From contig JALGQZ010000001.1 of assembly GCA_023105745.1 (NCBI GenBank), forward strand, positions 56,873,437 through 56,937,436: DNA of 64,000 nucleotides, written 5' to 3'. The DNA comes from Austropuccinia psidii (taxonomy: Eukaryota; Basidiomycota; Pucciniomycetes; Pucciniales; Sphaerophragmiaceae). The notes beneath the pieces were generated by a model. It was given only the letters and a program-made list of their open reading frames with translations. It was not told the origin of the DNA and searched no databases. The translations under genes were made by a program, and so were the position numbers. Shown here in pieces: positions 50,541 to 62,350 of this stretch (its first letter is position 1; every line of letters begins with the position of its first letter).

Positions 50541-51701
50541 GGAGAATTTGAATAAAGAATTGCTGTTGGCCTCAATAATATCTTCCTATGTGTAGTCCTA
50601 TATATGTTATTCAGATTTTTTAATAATTCTTACATGTATATAATCTATTTCATCAGTAAGCATATATAATTATAGGTCAGATGCAAAATATTCACACCAA
50701 AGCCCCATTGGAGCCATCCTATAGATGATAAATTCAATGGAATGTCAAATAATATTTGGAAAAATATCTCTATAAATCAATAATATTTTTTCCTAATAGA
50801 ATTGAGAGGATTATTTAAAGATTAATTATTTGAGGAATACATCTTTTCTCTAGTCTTAAATATAGACCTTACTGTTTTAAAAGCTATAGGTGCAATGAAG
50901 TAAATACAAATTTTAAATGTTTGTAATCTTTATTTTTATATGTATATTTTATTTTGTTTACTTTTCACCTTTTGTTATCAAATTACTGGTGCCTAAAGCA
51001 TTCTATGGGGTGAGTCCTTTAAAAATGTTTGGAATGGTACACCTCAGAGTGAAAATAAGGTGTAATTATAGACCTTAGGTTATCACAATATTGTTGATAT
51101 AGCTTTTTTATATTTTTAGAAATTAATTTGAGTATGGAATATTTTGTGAATATATCAACCCATGCAGACGCAAGGTGCTAATATGTAGATTACACCATGT
51201 TTTCATTCCTATAAATGAGCATAAATGTGGAAATGATCTTCCCCCTTGACAAAAGTGCATTTTTATATAAATATATGTTTTCTTTCCTCACACATTTCCT
51301 TACAATTGATAAGACACATAAAAAATTTTCATTCTGACAAAAATTTTATCAAAGTGGCCAATTACAGCAATTATATTTATATATCAGAGAAAATTGAGCT
51401 AAGGTCTTCTTCCAATTATAATTTTAAGAAATAATTCTTTCAGAGAAAGCAAAGGATACTTTATTTTCTATAGAAAGAATTTCCATCTTTTTGAGGTAAT
51501 CTTTTCTTGTTCAATATATGGCCAATTCATGTTTGACATTAATATGATCAAATTTGAGTTTAATTTTGTCATTAATTAAATCACAAAAAGGACCTCAGAA
51601 GAATTAAAAAAAATTCAGGTGAACTGATACATTTTACACCTTCTTTTCTTATTTCATAATTGAATTAAGAAAAACTTTTAGCTTCCATGTATGATGAAAA
51701 T
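50541..51701. other. AT-rich, nothing recognised
   Basis: No coding-like frame and no repeat terminus. TATATAATTATAG-type low complexity around 50580-50670. Confidence 0.4.
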
Positions 51702-53430
51702 TGTGAGATTTAGTGTTATTTTCATATACCCAAAGGACTTCAGATTAAATTTTACCAAACAAATAAGAGATATATCATTTTTTAAAATTATTGAGACTAT
51801 ATTCATCATTAAATAAAGCTTAAATGTGAATTATTTCAAAAACTATAAAAATTATAAAAATGGTAAAAATTCTCCTTTACTTGCAAAATTCAATCCAAAA
51901 TGAATTTTAAACAATCTTTTGAATATAACATGTTTTTTAAAAAACAAAGCTTATTATAGATTATTTTCTGCGAAATAATCTTATGGATTTTATTTTACAA
52001 TGAGAATCCCCATGAAGCTTTAGGCTGGGTCACCTCTGTGTGAAAATTCTGTAATTTCACTCCAAATAAGCCCGAGTTAAGTTTGAATTATTTGGAATAT
52101 GAAAATTTTAATAGCATCACAATTAAATTGGATTCACTCCAAATTTGGTTTCAACCATCTTTTTTGTGTTAGAAATGAGGTGTTTTGAATAGGTTACAGT
52201 TTATTAGCAAGTCAATTATTTTCAATTGAATTTTTGAAATGGCTGTATTGATTACATTATTGAGCTTGCATTTCCAAATGACAAATTGATAATTCCAGTT
52301 TTTCGTTGTAATTTTTAGATTTTATTGCATATTTAAAAGCTCAATTATACTATATGTGTGGAATTTAATAAAAATAAATTGGGAATATTGAATTTGAGGG
52401 GGAAAAGGAATTATGTCTTGGAGGGTTCTAGAATCCCCCATCTTCTCTATGACAGGTTTGGGATGTCAAAATCCATAAAAAATCTTATTAATATTGGCCT
52501 GGGATTTAACAACTGGGTATGTGAATCAATTGATGATGAGGCTTTGACATCAACCAGAAAAGTTCCAATTGTTACCAATTAGGTAAAACTACCCTAAATT
52601 TAACAAAAATATTCATTCAAGCTACTTTAACTGCCTTAAGGGGTCTTTAAACACATTATTTGATTTCTAAAAGTCCCAAAGCCAACTATTAATATTTAAA
52701 TGGCTGGTTTATAGCATTAAAAAGGCAAAGACCAGGCCTTTTTTATCCAAACCTGGGCTTAATTATTCCATAACTGGTTTTTTTCTTTCCAATTTATTCC
52801 TCATGGTTTTTGAAATAAATCATTACTTTCTAAGGAAAAAAATTGAGGTTATAAAAGGATATCCTCTATTCCCAAACATTTTTTCTCTTATATTTAGTTT
52901 ATTTACACCCAAAACAATGAATGGAATCTTCCAACCATAAATTTAAAGATCATTTTAAATTTTTCAACCACATGCAATAATAATCATAATCATTTTTTGT
53001 AACTCTTTGTAATCTTCTTATCTCTCAACCACCTCAAAAGTGAATTAAATCATATTTTGTCATTGTCAACTTTATCCAAAATCACAGTAGTAACCTTTCA
53101 AAATGTTTTCTCTCCAGATATTCTACTTTGGGACTATTTTCCCAGATCAATGTCCTGCAATTTATTTCTCAATGAATTTAAATTTAAATTTATTTTTTAT
53201 CCTTAAATATCTCCTTTAGATCAGTTTTGGATAAATTTCTATTTTTAGTAAGGCAATCCATATTTTTTATATTCTTCCTATGTACAACTCAATTTAAGCA
53301 CAGTAAATTTTGTATTTTTCACTTTATGAACTCTTGAAATATTTATTATCAAATAAATTTACCATATAAAAATTTTGAGAACAGGAAAATCACTTTCTTT
53401 TTAACTCTATTTTCATATTAAAACCTTAAA
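51702..53430 (+). mobile_element. Relic family C LTR
   Basis: Begins TGTGAGATTTAGTG followed by TCATATACCCAAAGGAC. It then carries GGGTCACCTCTGTG, GGGATGTCAAAATCC, CCACCTCAAAAGTGAATTAAA and AAAATTTTGAGAACAGGAAAA, and ends near AAACCTTAAA. These are the landmarks of the chromovirus LTR, reverse-complemented, in order. It is about 1.73 kb and heavily mutated, with no matching flanking duplication. A 74-codon frame at 52358-52582 is incidental. Confidence 0.7.
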
Positions 53431-53583
53431 TCAAGAAACCACTTTTTTCAACAAAAATTATATATTTCAGAATTGTTACAAGTCTTATCACAATAAAAAA
53501 CATGGATTACCAGAAATACATTTGCAAATTTGTCTGTATATGAAACAATCAGCTATAATAAAATAATTGACACATTGCATTTC

Positions 53584-54643
53584 TGTCACAACCATGAACA
53601 ATAACACCCCTTGGATCAAAGCATGGAAATCCTTAGTAATATCCAGCTTATGGAGATTTGTCCATATTTGTTTATCTTGGAAAAATTGGCTATCTCAACA
53701 TCTGGAACCAACCTGGCCCCTTCACCAACCCAAGGCCATGCTTGGCCACTCCATTCCTTTGAGAACTCTTGGGGATTTCCCATACATCAAGGAAATTTTA
53801 CCCCAAATGGCAGCATTAGGCCATTTTTTGCACAATTTTCACATTTTGGTATATTTGGCACTTATATTCCATTTTACCATGGAAACATGGGATTTCTGCC
53901 CAGATGGTTGTATTGGGCCATCTTTAACTTATTTGCTAGCTCTGCATAAATAAATTTTGAAGCCTTTTCAGGCTATATTTCACAGATACATCCAGGAAGT
54001 TCCTGAAGCCATTAAAGCCACCTTTTCCCTTTAAAAATCAGAGTTTCCACAAATGGTTTTATATACCATTATGCACCTTTTTTCACCATAGATCCAATGT
54101 TAAAAATTTCAAGGGACCATTCTTCAAATTGAAACATCTTTTCATTCTTCAAGTCACAATATTTCAAGAGGCACACTCAGGTTGCAAGCAAAACATTTTC
54201 CATCAAGACCAATCATCTCATTCAGCCAGGATTGGGTTCATTTCAAATGGCATTATTCCCCCAAAGGAATACTGGAAGGTTAATTTCTAGGAAAATCCAA
54301 GAGGAAGTTGCACATCAGTTTCCAAGTGACAATTTTCCATCAATGGACCTTGTAAACACACTCACTAATTATAGCCTCTTTCCATTGAGGAAGGAATTAC
54401 AACCACCAACACTGGGAATATTACTCAACCCAGTTTATTTCCAAATTTGGCAAGGTGTATGTTTCCTCAATCAGTCAGATACAGCTTCAAGGCTCTGGAA
54501 AGATCAGTTTTGGCCTAAAGGATTAAAGCTCCTAAAATTTGATAAATACCATCCTCCTCTTCATCCCTGAGGGCCTTTTCCACCAGCTAATTAATCTACT
54601 AGTATTTATTTCTATCTTTATTTTCTTTCATCTTGATAGGGAA

Positions 54644-54677
<34 letters not shown>

Positions 54678-54950
54678 GTTAATTTCACCCTTTTCCTTGC
54701 CTGATGGTCAATATTGGTGGCAAAAACCTTTACTAATTCTGTTTTTCATTCTTCCAGGTTGAAACAGTCATTAAAGACTTATATGGTTGTCTTTCTTTTA
54801 TCATCTGAATATCATTTTTTTACTTGTTCTTTCCTTATTAAATGGATATATTCTTATTCTTATTTCTTTAATTCTCTGGATTCTTCCAATTTATTTCCCT
54901 GATTTCTGACTTCCAGGCCATTCTTTTTATCCCCAATATTCTCTGTAACA
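53584..54950 (+). repeat. 5' LTR of the family L element (1367 bp)
   Basis: Starts TGTCACAACCATGAAC and ends CTCTGTAACA. Frames at 53567-53953, 53611-53949 and 54232-54570 overlap each other within it and are not conserved in the 3' LTR, so they are not genes. A trinucleotide (ATT)n run lies at 54643-54672. Confidence 0.7.
54643..54672. repeat. (ATT)n microsatellite
   Basis: About ten uninterrupted ATT units inside the 5' LTR of the family L element. It is absent from the corresponding part of the 3' LTR (near 62045). Confidence 0.9.
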
Positions 54951-55681
54951 TCATATTAATTATCTCATTATTTTTTATTCATTCTTTTATCACTCAATTC
55001 ACCCATTCATCTCAATGATGAATTTCTCATGATTGATAAACTAAATTATCTTTTATTACCTCTCAACTCTCTCTTATTCATTATTCATTCTTAAAAATTA
55101 AAAGCTTATTCATCATTTATTTTCTTTTCCCCTTAAGCAATCATCATTATCATCATTTTTCACAATTCCCATTTCATAACTCAAAATGAGCCTCAAGATA
55201 TTTGTTCTTATTTATTATTAATGTTGAATATTCTTTATTGATTGATTTTCTCAATAAGCTGAAATTTATTGTCTCTTCAAGAACTCATTTCGATTCATTT
55301 GACCATAAAACTTATTTTGACTCCAATAAATTGATTGAACTCAAGATTTTATTGTTTTTACTTCAAGTGAATTTTGAGTGATTGGTTTCAATATATTTAT
55401 TTTACTTAAGATTTATTGAATTGTGATTTTGACTTATTGAACTCAATATTATTTATTTTCTGATTTTATTTTACTGGATGATCTTGTTTATTTCTTCCCT
55501 TTGAGAACTCTCTCATCACATTTACTTTGCTATTCAATCCATATTTTGTATTAATTTGTAATTTTATCTTTCTTTGGAAATAATTCCTGTCCAACATTCA
55601 CCTCCTGAAATAAATACAATATCTAATTCAAGATATCAAGCTTTTCTCACTCCAACATAAAGAGTTCCTCTTGATGGGACC

Positions 55682-56399
55682 TGTCATAGCCATCATCAGC
55701 CGTAAAGGGTATTTCAATCTTATACCCACTCTAGCTCACCAAACAAGAAAATCCTTGCTGTGTATGAGTACCCAAGCTCAGCAATCTTCATTTAAAGCAC
55801 TCATACAGTTGGATTCACCAATACAGCCTGTAACCACTTTTAAAGGCTGGATTCACAAGCCTGAAACTGTATGATAACCCAACTTCACCACACCTCTTGT
55901 ACAGACCCTGTACATCCATACAGGTTCTGTATTATCCAAATCGATTCAATAAAATATTTTTCTCAGTAAAGTTCACTCTTTGGATCAGGGCTTGTGGATT
56001 CTCACACATACTAGCCCCTCTTCCTCCTGCCGGGGTCTTTCTGCCAGTTAATTAATATATTAGATTTTCTGTTTAATAAATACCTTATTGTTATTTATTG
56101 GAATATTTTATTTTTAATTATTAAGTCAGTCTTTGCATCTTTCCTCACCTTTTCAGTAGAGCTGTGGTGGCCATATCTTTATTAACCCCTCTCTTTCTTT
56201 CTGAAAGGTTGAAACAGTGTAGTTGGGCTTTTTTGTGGTTGGCTTCTTTATTCCCTGCTCTTTATTATTGTTTATGATTTTCTTATTCTTTTCTTATTAG
56301 ACATCTTCCTTCATTTACACTATTTAAGTGTTCCCTCTGCAAGTGAGTCCCAGTTTACTGAGTGCCAGACCCTCTTCACTTAGAAGAGCCCCTGTGATA
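55682..56399 (+). mobile_element. Solo LTR, family S (718 bp), nested
   Basis: Aligns with the 1019-1780 LTR throughout (CCACACCTCTTGTACAG, GCCAGTTAATTAATATATTAG, AGTGAGTCCCAGTTTACTG, AGAGCCCCTGTGATA). It is flanked by the exact 5 bp duplication GGACC (55677-55681 and 56400-56404). It therefore inserted into the leader of the older family L element and then lost its body by LTR recombination. Confidence 0.8.
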
Positions 56400-56499
56400 G
56401 GACCCCAGAGGTTCCTCGACTGAGGGCCCGTTTGGATAGAGGACCATTTATGGGAGGAAAAGCACCATCTGGGAAGGAAGAAAGAGGTCCAAGAAGATA

Positions 56500-59400
56500 A
56501 AATTCCTTTTCAAGAGTTTTATAATCTTTTCTTGGTATGTCAAATACCTCTTCCCAAGGTCTCAGTGAACATGTTGAAGAGGAGAATGAGAATTCTATGG
56601 AAGAGGAAGAGTCTGGAGGTACTGAGGCTGTTCCTGTCCCTGTGGGTGAATCTGGAAGTACTGGAGGACCAACTCTAGCCCATTCTACCCAGCCTTTCTC
56701 CCATTAGTATGACCCATCTTTATTAGCCATTCTGCAATAGATCACTCAAATCATGGCAAAATTTCAATAAGCTCCATCTTCTAAATCTTCAATACCACCA
56801 GCCCTGAAGACTCCATCTATTAATTCACCAGACTCACTTGATGGTACTCAAACACTCAAATTGGGAAGTTTAATCCAGTCTTTCCATCCTATCTTCCATA
56901 ATGATCCAGCAATTTTCTCATCATACAGAAATAAAGTCCTTTATTAATGAGCATTTCTCACTGGAGCTTCTGGAAAATTGATTGAGATTTATCTCTACAA
57001 TCTCACAAAAATGGATTCAGAATATTCTTTCAATATTTAGGAACTATTCAAAACCTAACCCTTCACCATATTTGGAGATCTCAATTAATTCAGAAAATCT
57101 GAAGCATAATTATATTCTTTGAGGATGAAGAAATTCCTGAATTTATCCTTATACATTTCTGATTTCAGAATTTTGATGTCAAGGATGGCAGATTGGGGTG
57201 AAAGGGCTTTTATGAATCATTTTTGGAAGGGATTGGCCTCCAGGATTTTGGAGCAATTTACCTCTCATCATTCAGTTATTTTTTTTCTTCAATACTTAAT
57301 AAATTTTACCCTGGAACTTGATACTGAGTACCATTAGGGAAAAAAAGGAGAATAATCATTCCCAAGAAAAGTAGACTGAAGCCTTGCAGTCAAGCTCTTT
57401 GTATCCTCAAAATTGTTTATACTAAATTAACAGGAATAAGAAAAATCTTAAATCTCAAAATAAGATTCAACCACATTCTTCCCTCTTAATAAAGGCTTCA
57501 AGGTAGTTGGTTCTGAAAATGAGAGAATATTTAAGTAGTGATTGTGTTCTTATTGTGGTGGGAAGAATGGTATTTAATCTCTTATCAAAAGTCCTCAGAG
57601 CCAGCATACCCGACCAACAGGTAGATCTTCTAGCCAGGGAAAATCTTGAGTGAATATCATGCTGCATTCAATGGTCTTCACCATTTTCCATCAAGAGTAA
57701 AAAGGTTCCTTTGGTATACTTATGTCAAAAGGTCTGTCTTTTTTTTTCTCTGATATTTTTTACAGAGTTCTCACTTATTCCAATGCCAAAAACAAGTTCA
57801 TTGCAAATCAGTTTGTTCAAAAGTGTTATTTGACAATGTAAGAGATCCTAGAGAAGATTCCTCCTATCATTTTTGACTCCTCGGAGTCCCTTTATTTACT
57901 TGTAACTCACCACACCAAATTTATGTTTGATCTTCCTTCTTTCCCAAACTTTGAATTGGATCTCTTCATCATTGATACTCCCAATGAAAAAGTCCTTATA
58001 TTGGGATTTGACTTTCTTAATCACTCTAATCCATTCTTTTATTGGTGTAAATGGCTGATAACCCTTAATAATTACCTTAAGGACTCTAATGATTATATAA
58101 TTCCTCTCAGTAATGGCCTCAGTACTACTGGTACAGCTCTGGTTGGTGATTCTAGAACACCATCTTTTTCGTCCCCTGTCCACATACCTTTTTTCCATTC
58201 CCATCAGTCATTAATCTCCTCTATGGATTAAAGATGTTGGAGGGGATAATTCTTTATCCTCACTTCATTCCTTCCATGGGAAGGTGGACCTTCCTCCTTC
58301 AACTTATCATGACTCACTTGAGGAGCTTTGTGATTAATAGGAAGGGCCACAAGAAATTGAAACCATGATGAAGCTCATTCATTCTTCTTATAACCATTAT
58401 TTGAATTTATTCTCCAAGGTGAAAGAAAAGAAACTTCCTCCCCACCATGCCTGTGATAATAATATCAAATTTGAGGGGTCTCTCTACCTCTATTTTGGGT
58501 TGTCTACTCTTTATCAAACCAAGATTCAGAGAAACTTGGGGAATACATTTCATATAATTTAGAGAAATTTCTCATCTGGAACAGCTCCTCTTAAAAAGGA
58601 TAATCTGTTCTCTTTATCAAAAATAAGGATGTTGGTCTCCATTTGTGTGTTAATTACTGCAAACTCAGTGCTTTTGATAGGAAGAAGAAGTATTCCATTC
58701 CTCTTATTAATCACCCTCTTACTTGGTTTAATGGTTCTTCTATATTCTAAAATATTGATCTGTGTGGTGTGTATAATGCTCACAGAATCAAGGTGATTGA
58801 TAAACACCTGACAGATTTTAAAGCTAAATATGGAGTTTATGAAGACTTGGTTATTCCTTTTGGGCTCACCAATGCACCTTGCTCTTTTCAAAATCTTGTA
58901 AATGATATTTCCTCTGATATTCTTGACATGTATGTGGTGGTTTGTTTGGATTATATTATGGTATTTTCCAAGTTCAAGGAAGTACATGTCACTCATGTGT
59001 TGATTTTTCTTGCAAGACTCAGAGCTAATGACCTCTTTGCTAAGTCCTCCAAGTGCCTCTTTCAGTATTCAAGTGCTTAATATCTGGTCTTTATTGTTTC
59101 TTTCAAGGTTCTCCAGTTGGACACTTCAAAAGTCCAGGAAATTCTCAATCATCCACCTCCAAGAAACCTCAAGGCTCTTCAAGAATTTCTTTTCTTTGCT
59201 AACTTATACCACTGTTTCATCATTAATTATTCAAATACAATAAGTTAACTCACTGAGCTCCTCAAGAATAATTCAGTTTTGCCTTCAATGAGGAAGCTCT
59301 TAGCCAGTTTCATTAACTCAAGGAGGAACTCACCACAGCTACAGTTCTTTCTCCTTTTATCCTATCTCTACCCACCATTGTAGAGGCAGGTGACTTATTG

Positions 59401-61000
59401 GGGAAAACCACCAATTTCATTTGATAGTTGAAAGTTACTTCCAGAAGCTCTCATCTATTATATTCATGAAAAGGACTTCCTTGGAATATTCTGGTCATTT
59501 AACATCTGGGTTTTTTGTTCTTCTTTTGAAGCTCTCATAGCTCACACCCCCTTACAATACTTAATGACCTCAAGATTCCTCACTCAATGTCAAGCCAACT
59601 CTGCTGAATTCCACTTTTAAATAACTTACCACCCTGGGGCCTGTAAGCTCTTCCTGAGACTTTGTCACATAGGGACAATGTTTACCCTGAGAGGGGCAGT
59701 ATCTCATAAGAAATAATCCAATGTATTTCTAAAAACCTATCACAAAAGATGAAGTTCAACCCTCCAATATTTACCTAGTTCAGGTGGAAGTTTTTTTGTA
59801 TTTAGTTGATTCATTTCAGAAGGCATTTTGGAAATATCATCAATAGAAAAATATTCTTTGATATTTTTTTAAAGGTAAATCTTTTCAAAATTATTCACTT
59901 TATTCCTCTTCATAACTCCTCCTTTTCAAATATCAGTTTGTGGTCCCAAATGACCTCACACTTCAACTCAATATACTTCAAAACTTTCATGAATCTCCTC
60001 TAGCTGGCCACCATGGTCAAGAGAAGACTATCAAGCTTGTCAAGGGGATTTCCACTTTCCTTAAATGACTCAATTCATCAAATATTATTGTTCATTGTGT
60101 CAACAATTCTCAAGAAACAATAAAATTCATCACATGTTTGGATTACTCAAGCCTCTCTGAATTTAAACTTTTCCTTGGATTTTTCTTTCAATGTCTTCAT
60201 CACTCAGCCTCCATTATCCAATTCCTTTGACTCAATTCTGGTCATAGTAGACATCTCTTTGAAAACAGAGTTATTGGTTTAAACAATTTATCCAATTAAT
60301 TCTTTGGACATGCCCATTTATTCATAAAGAACTTTTTTTAAAAGCACTATCTTGCATCAAAAAATTTCAGCTATGAAGGTTCTCTTTGTGTTTCTTCTTT
60401 CTGGACCAATATTTCTCATCAGCTCAGAATTTCAAGAAATCTTTCAACTGATGTAAAGACAGAGAGTGTAACTCAGATACTATAAAAGTCTGTTTTGCTT
60501 TATGAATGTTATCATCAAGATGATTGGAATACCTGGTTCCCTCTGGATTAATTTCCCTACAATAATTCTGATCACTCTTCTACCAGAAAATCACTGTTTT
60601 TTACTGTTTATGAAATATATCCTCATTTTGACTCAGCTCAAATTAATCAAGTCACTCCTTCTGGAAAGTTTTCTTAAAAATTCTAATCAGTACAGCAAAA
60701 TTTCAAGAGAAATCTTGAAGTTGCCATTAACAGTTTTAAGATCTATGCAGATAAAATTAGAGAAATTCTACCTATTTTCAATCCTGGTGACATGGTATGG
60801 CTTTTGTCTAAGAGCATTAAATAAGCCATACCTACCAAAAATCTGTCAGAAATATGGTTGTGTCCTTTTCCAATCTTGAAGAAATTCAGCACTCATGCTT
60901 ACCACCCCAAGCTCCCATCCCAATGGAAGTCCATTTGAAATCTTTCCAATTAGCCTTCAGCAGAACTTAGTTATTATTGGTGCTCAGGAGCTCACCTTTC
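56500..61000 (+). pseudogene. Decayed Gypsy gag-pol of the family L element
   Basis: Reading across frames gives gag (SFDGT-like NSPDSLDGTQTLKLGSLIQS at ~56810, then ISDFRILMSRMADWGERAF at 57140-57220 and TLELDTEYH at 57310). Next is a protease/linker segment (IIDTPNEKVLILGFDFLNH, ~57970-58025). RT follows with VIPFGLTNAPCSFQ (~58852), and at the catalytic site CLDYIMVFSK (58945-58975), where the usual (Y/V)DD has lost its second Asp. Then come an integrase zinc-finger-like HESPLAGHHGQEKT (~59985) and the integrase C-terminal part QDDWNTWFPL...YNNSDHSSTRKS (~60515-60590). Stops and frameshifts are frequent throughout. It cannot encode an active enzyme. Confidence 0.8.
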
Positions 61001-61014
61001 AAGGTGGGGGATAC

Positions 61015-62350
61015 TGCTACCACCATGGACAATAAAACCCCTTGGATCAAATTATGGCAATTTGGTTGTATCCATAATTCTTGGCAAATTTAGCCATATT
61101 CATCTTTCTGGGCCAAAATGACCATTTCAACATCTGGGGAAAACCTGGCCCCTTCACAAACCCAAGGGAATCCTTGGCCATGTTTGGAAACTTCCCATAG
61201 GTCAAAAACAATTTAGCCCAAATGGCTTTATTGGGGCATTTGAGCTTTAAATACCTTTTTTCACATTTTGATGCATTTAGAACTTATATACCATTTTCCC
61301 ATGAAAACATGGTGAATATTCCCAAATGGTCATAATGGGCAATTTGGCGCTTCTTTTCCAGCTTTTCTCATCTTTCAAAAATACAAGTTTAATCTTTTTT
61401 AGGCTAGTTTGACCAGGAACACCCAGAAATCCCCTGAAACCATCAACTCCACCTTTTTCCCTTCAACAACCAGGAGTGCCATAAATTCTGGTATACACCA
61501 TTAGGCTCCTTTTTTCACCATAAATCTAATGGTGACAGTTTCAAAAGACCATTATTAAAATTGAAATAACTTTTAATTCTTCAAGGAAGAACATATCAAT
61601 AGTCACATTCAGGGTTAAAGCACAATTTTTTTCATCAATACCAATCATCTCATTCAGCCGGTATTGGTTCATTTCAAATAGCAGTATTCCTATAAAGGAA
61701 TACTGGAAAGTTTATTTCCAGGGATATTCAAGAGGGAGTTTCAATGCTCTGTGAATCCACCTTGGCAACCACACTCACTCAGTAAAGTCTCTTTACATAG
61801 AGGCTTGTATTCCAACCACAGACACTGTGAAGATTACTCAACCAAGTTCATTTCCCATATTTGCAAGGTGTATGTTTCCTCAAGAAGTCAAATACAGCTT
61901 GAAGGTCCCATACAGATCAGTTTCAGCCTGAAGGTTCCAAGCTCTCAGCTTTTCACATATACCAACCACCTTCTCTTCCCTTGGGGCTTATTCCCCCAGT
62001 CAACTAATCTACTAGGATTTATTTCTATCTTGATTTTCTTTCATATTGATAGTTAATAGTCAGTCATTTGTACCATTTTACTTTCCTGTTAGTGGATATT
62101 GGTAGTCTTATGTTTTACTAATTCTTATATTCTTTCTAGAAGTTTGAAACAGTAATTAAGAAATTACTTGGTTGGATCTTTGACCATTGGATTTATTTTA
62201 TCATCTGCATATCATTTTTTTAGTTTAATTTTACTTATTAAATAAATTTCTTCTTATTATTATTTCATTAATTCTTTGGATTATTTCAATTTAATTCCCT
62301 AATTTCTGAGTACCAGTCCACTCTTGTTCTTCCCAAGAGCCCCTGTAAAA
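61015..62350 (+). repeat. 3' LTR of the family L element (1336 bp)
   Basis: Starts TGCTACCACCATGGAC directly after the PPT and ends CCCAAGAGCCCCTGTAAAA. It is homologous to 53584-54950 with many substitutions and small indels. Confidence 0.7.

Larger units (their letters stand above)
53584..62350 (+). mobile_element. Old Ty3/Gypsy element, family L, with decayed gag-pol
   Basis: The 5' LTR (53584-54950) and 3' LTR (61015-62350) share the start (AACAATAACACCCCTTGGATC / GACAATAAAACCCCTTGGATC), many internal blocks and ends (CTGTAACA/CTGTAAAA). A PPT-like AAGGTGGGGGATAC precedes the 3' LTR. Flanks ATTTC (53579-53583) and ATTAC (62351-62355) agree at four of five bases, a plausible mutated duplication. 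The leader contains a younger solo LTR. LTR divergence is large, so the insertion is old. Confidence 0.75.

Noticed and set aside
53567..54570. ORFs of 112-128 codons in the family L 5' LTR
   Set aside because: They overlap in different frames, are not conserved in the 3' LTR, and lie wholly in LTR sequence.
55682..56399. Considered as the 5' LTR of the gag-pol relic at 56500-61000
   Set aside because: It has its own exact GGACC duplication, and the 3' LTR at 61015 matches 53584-54950 instead.
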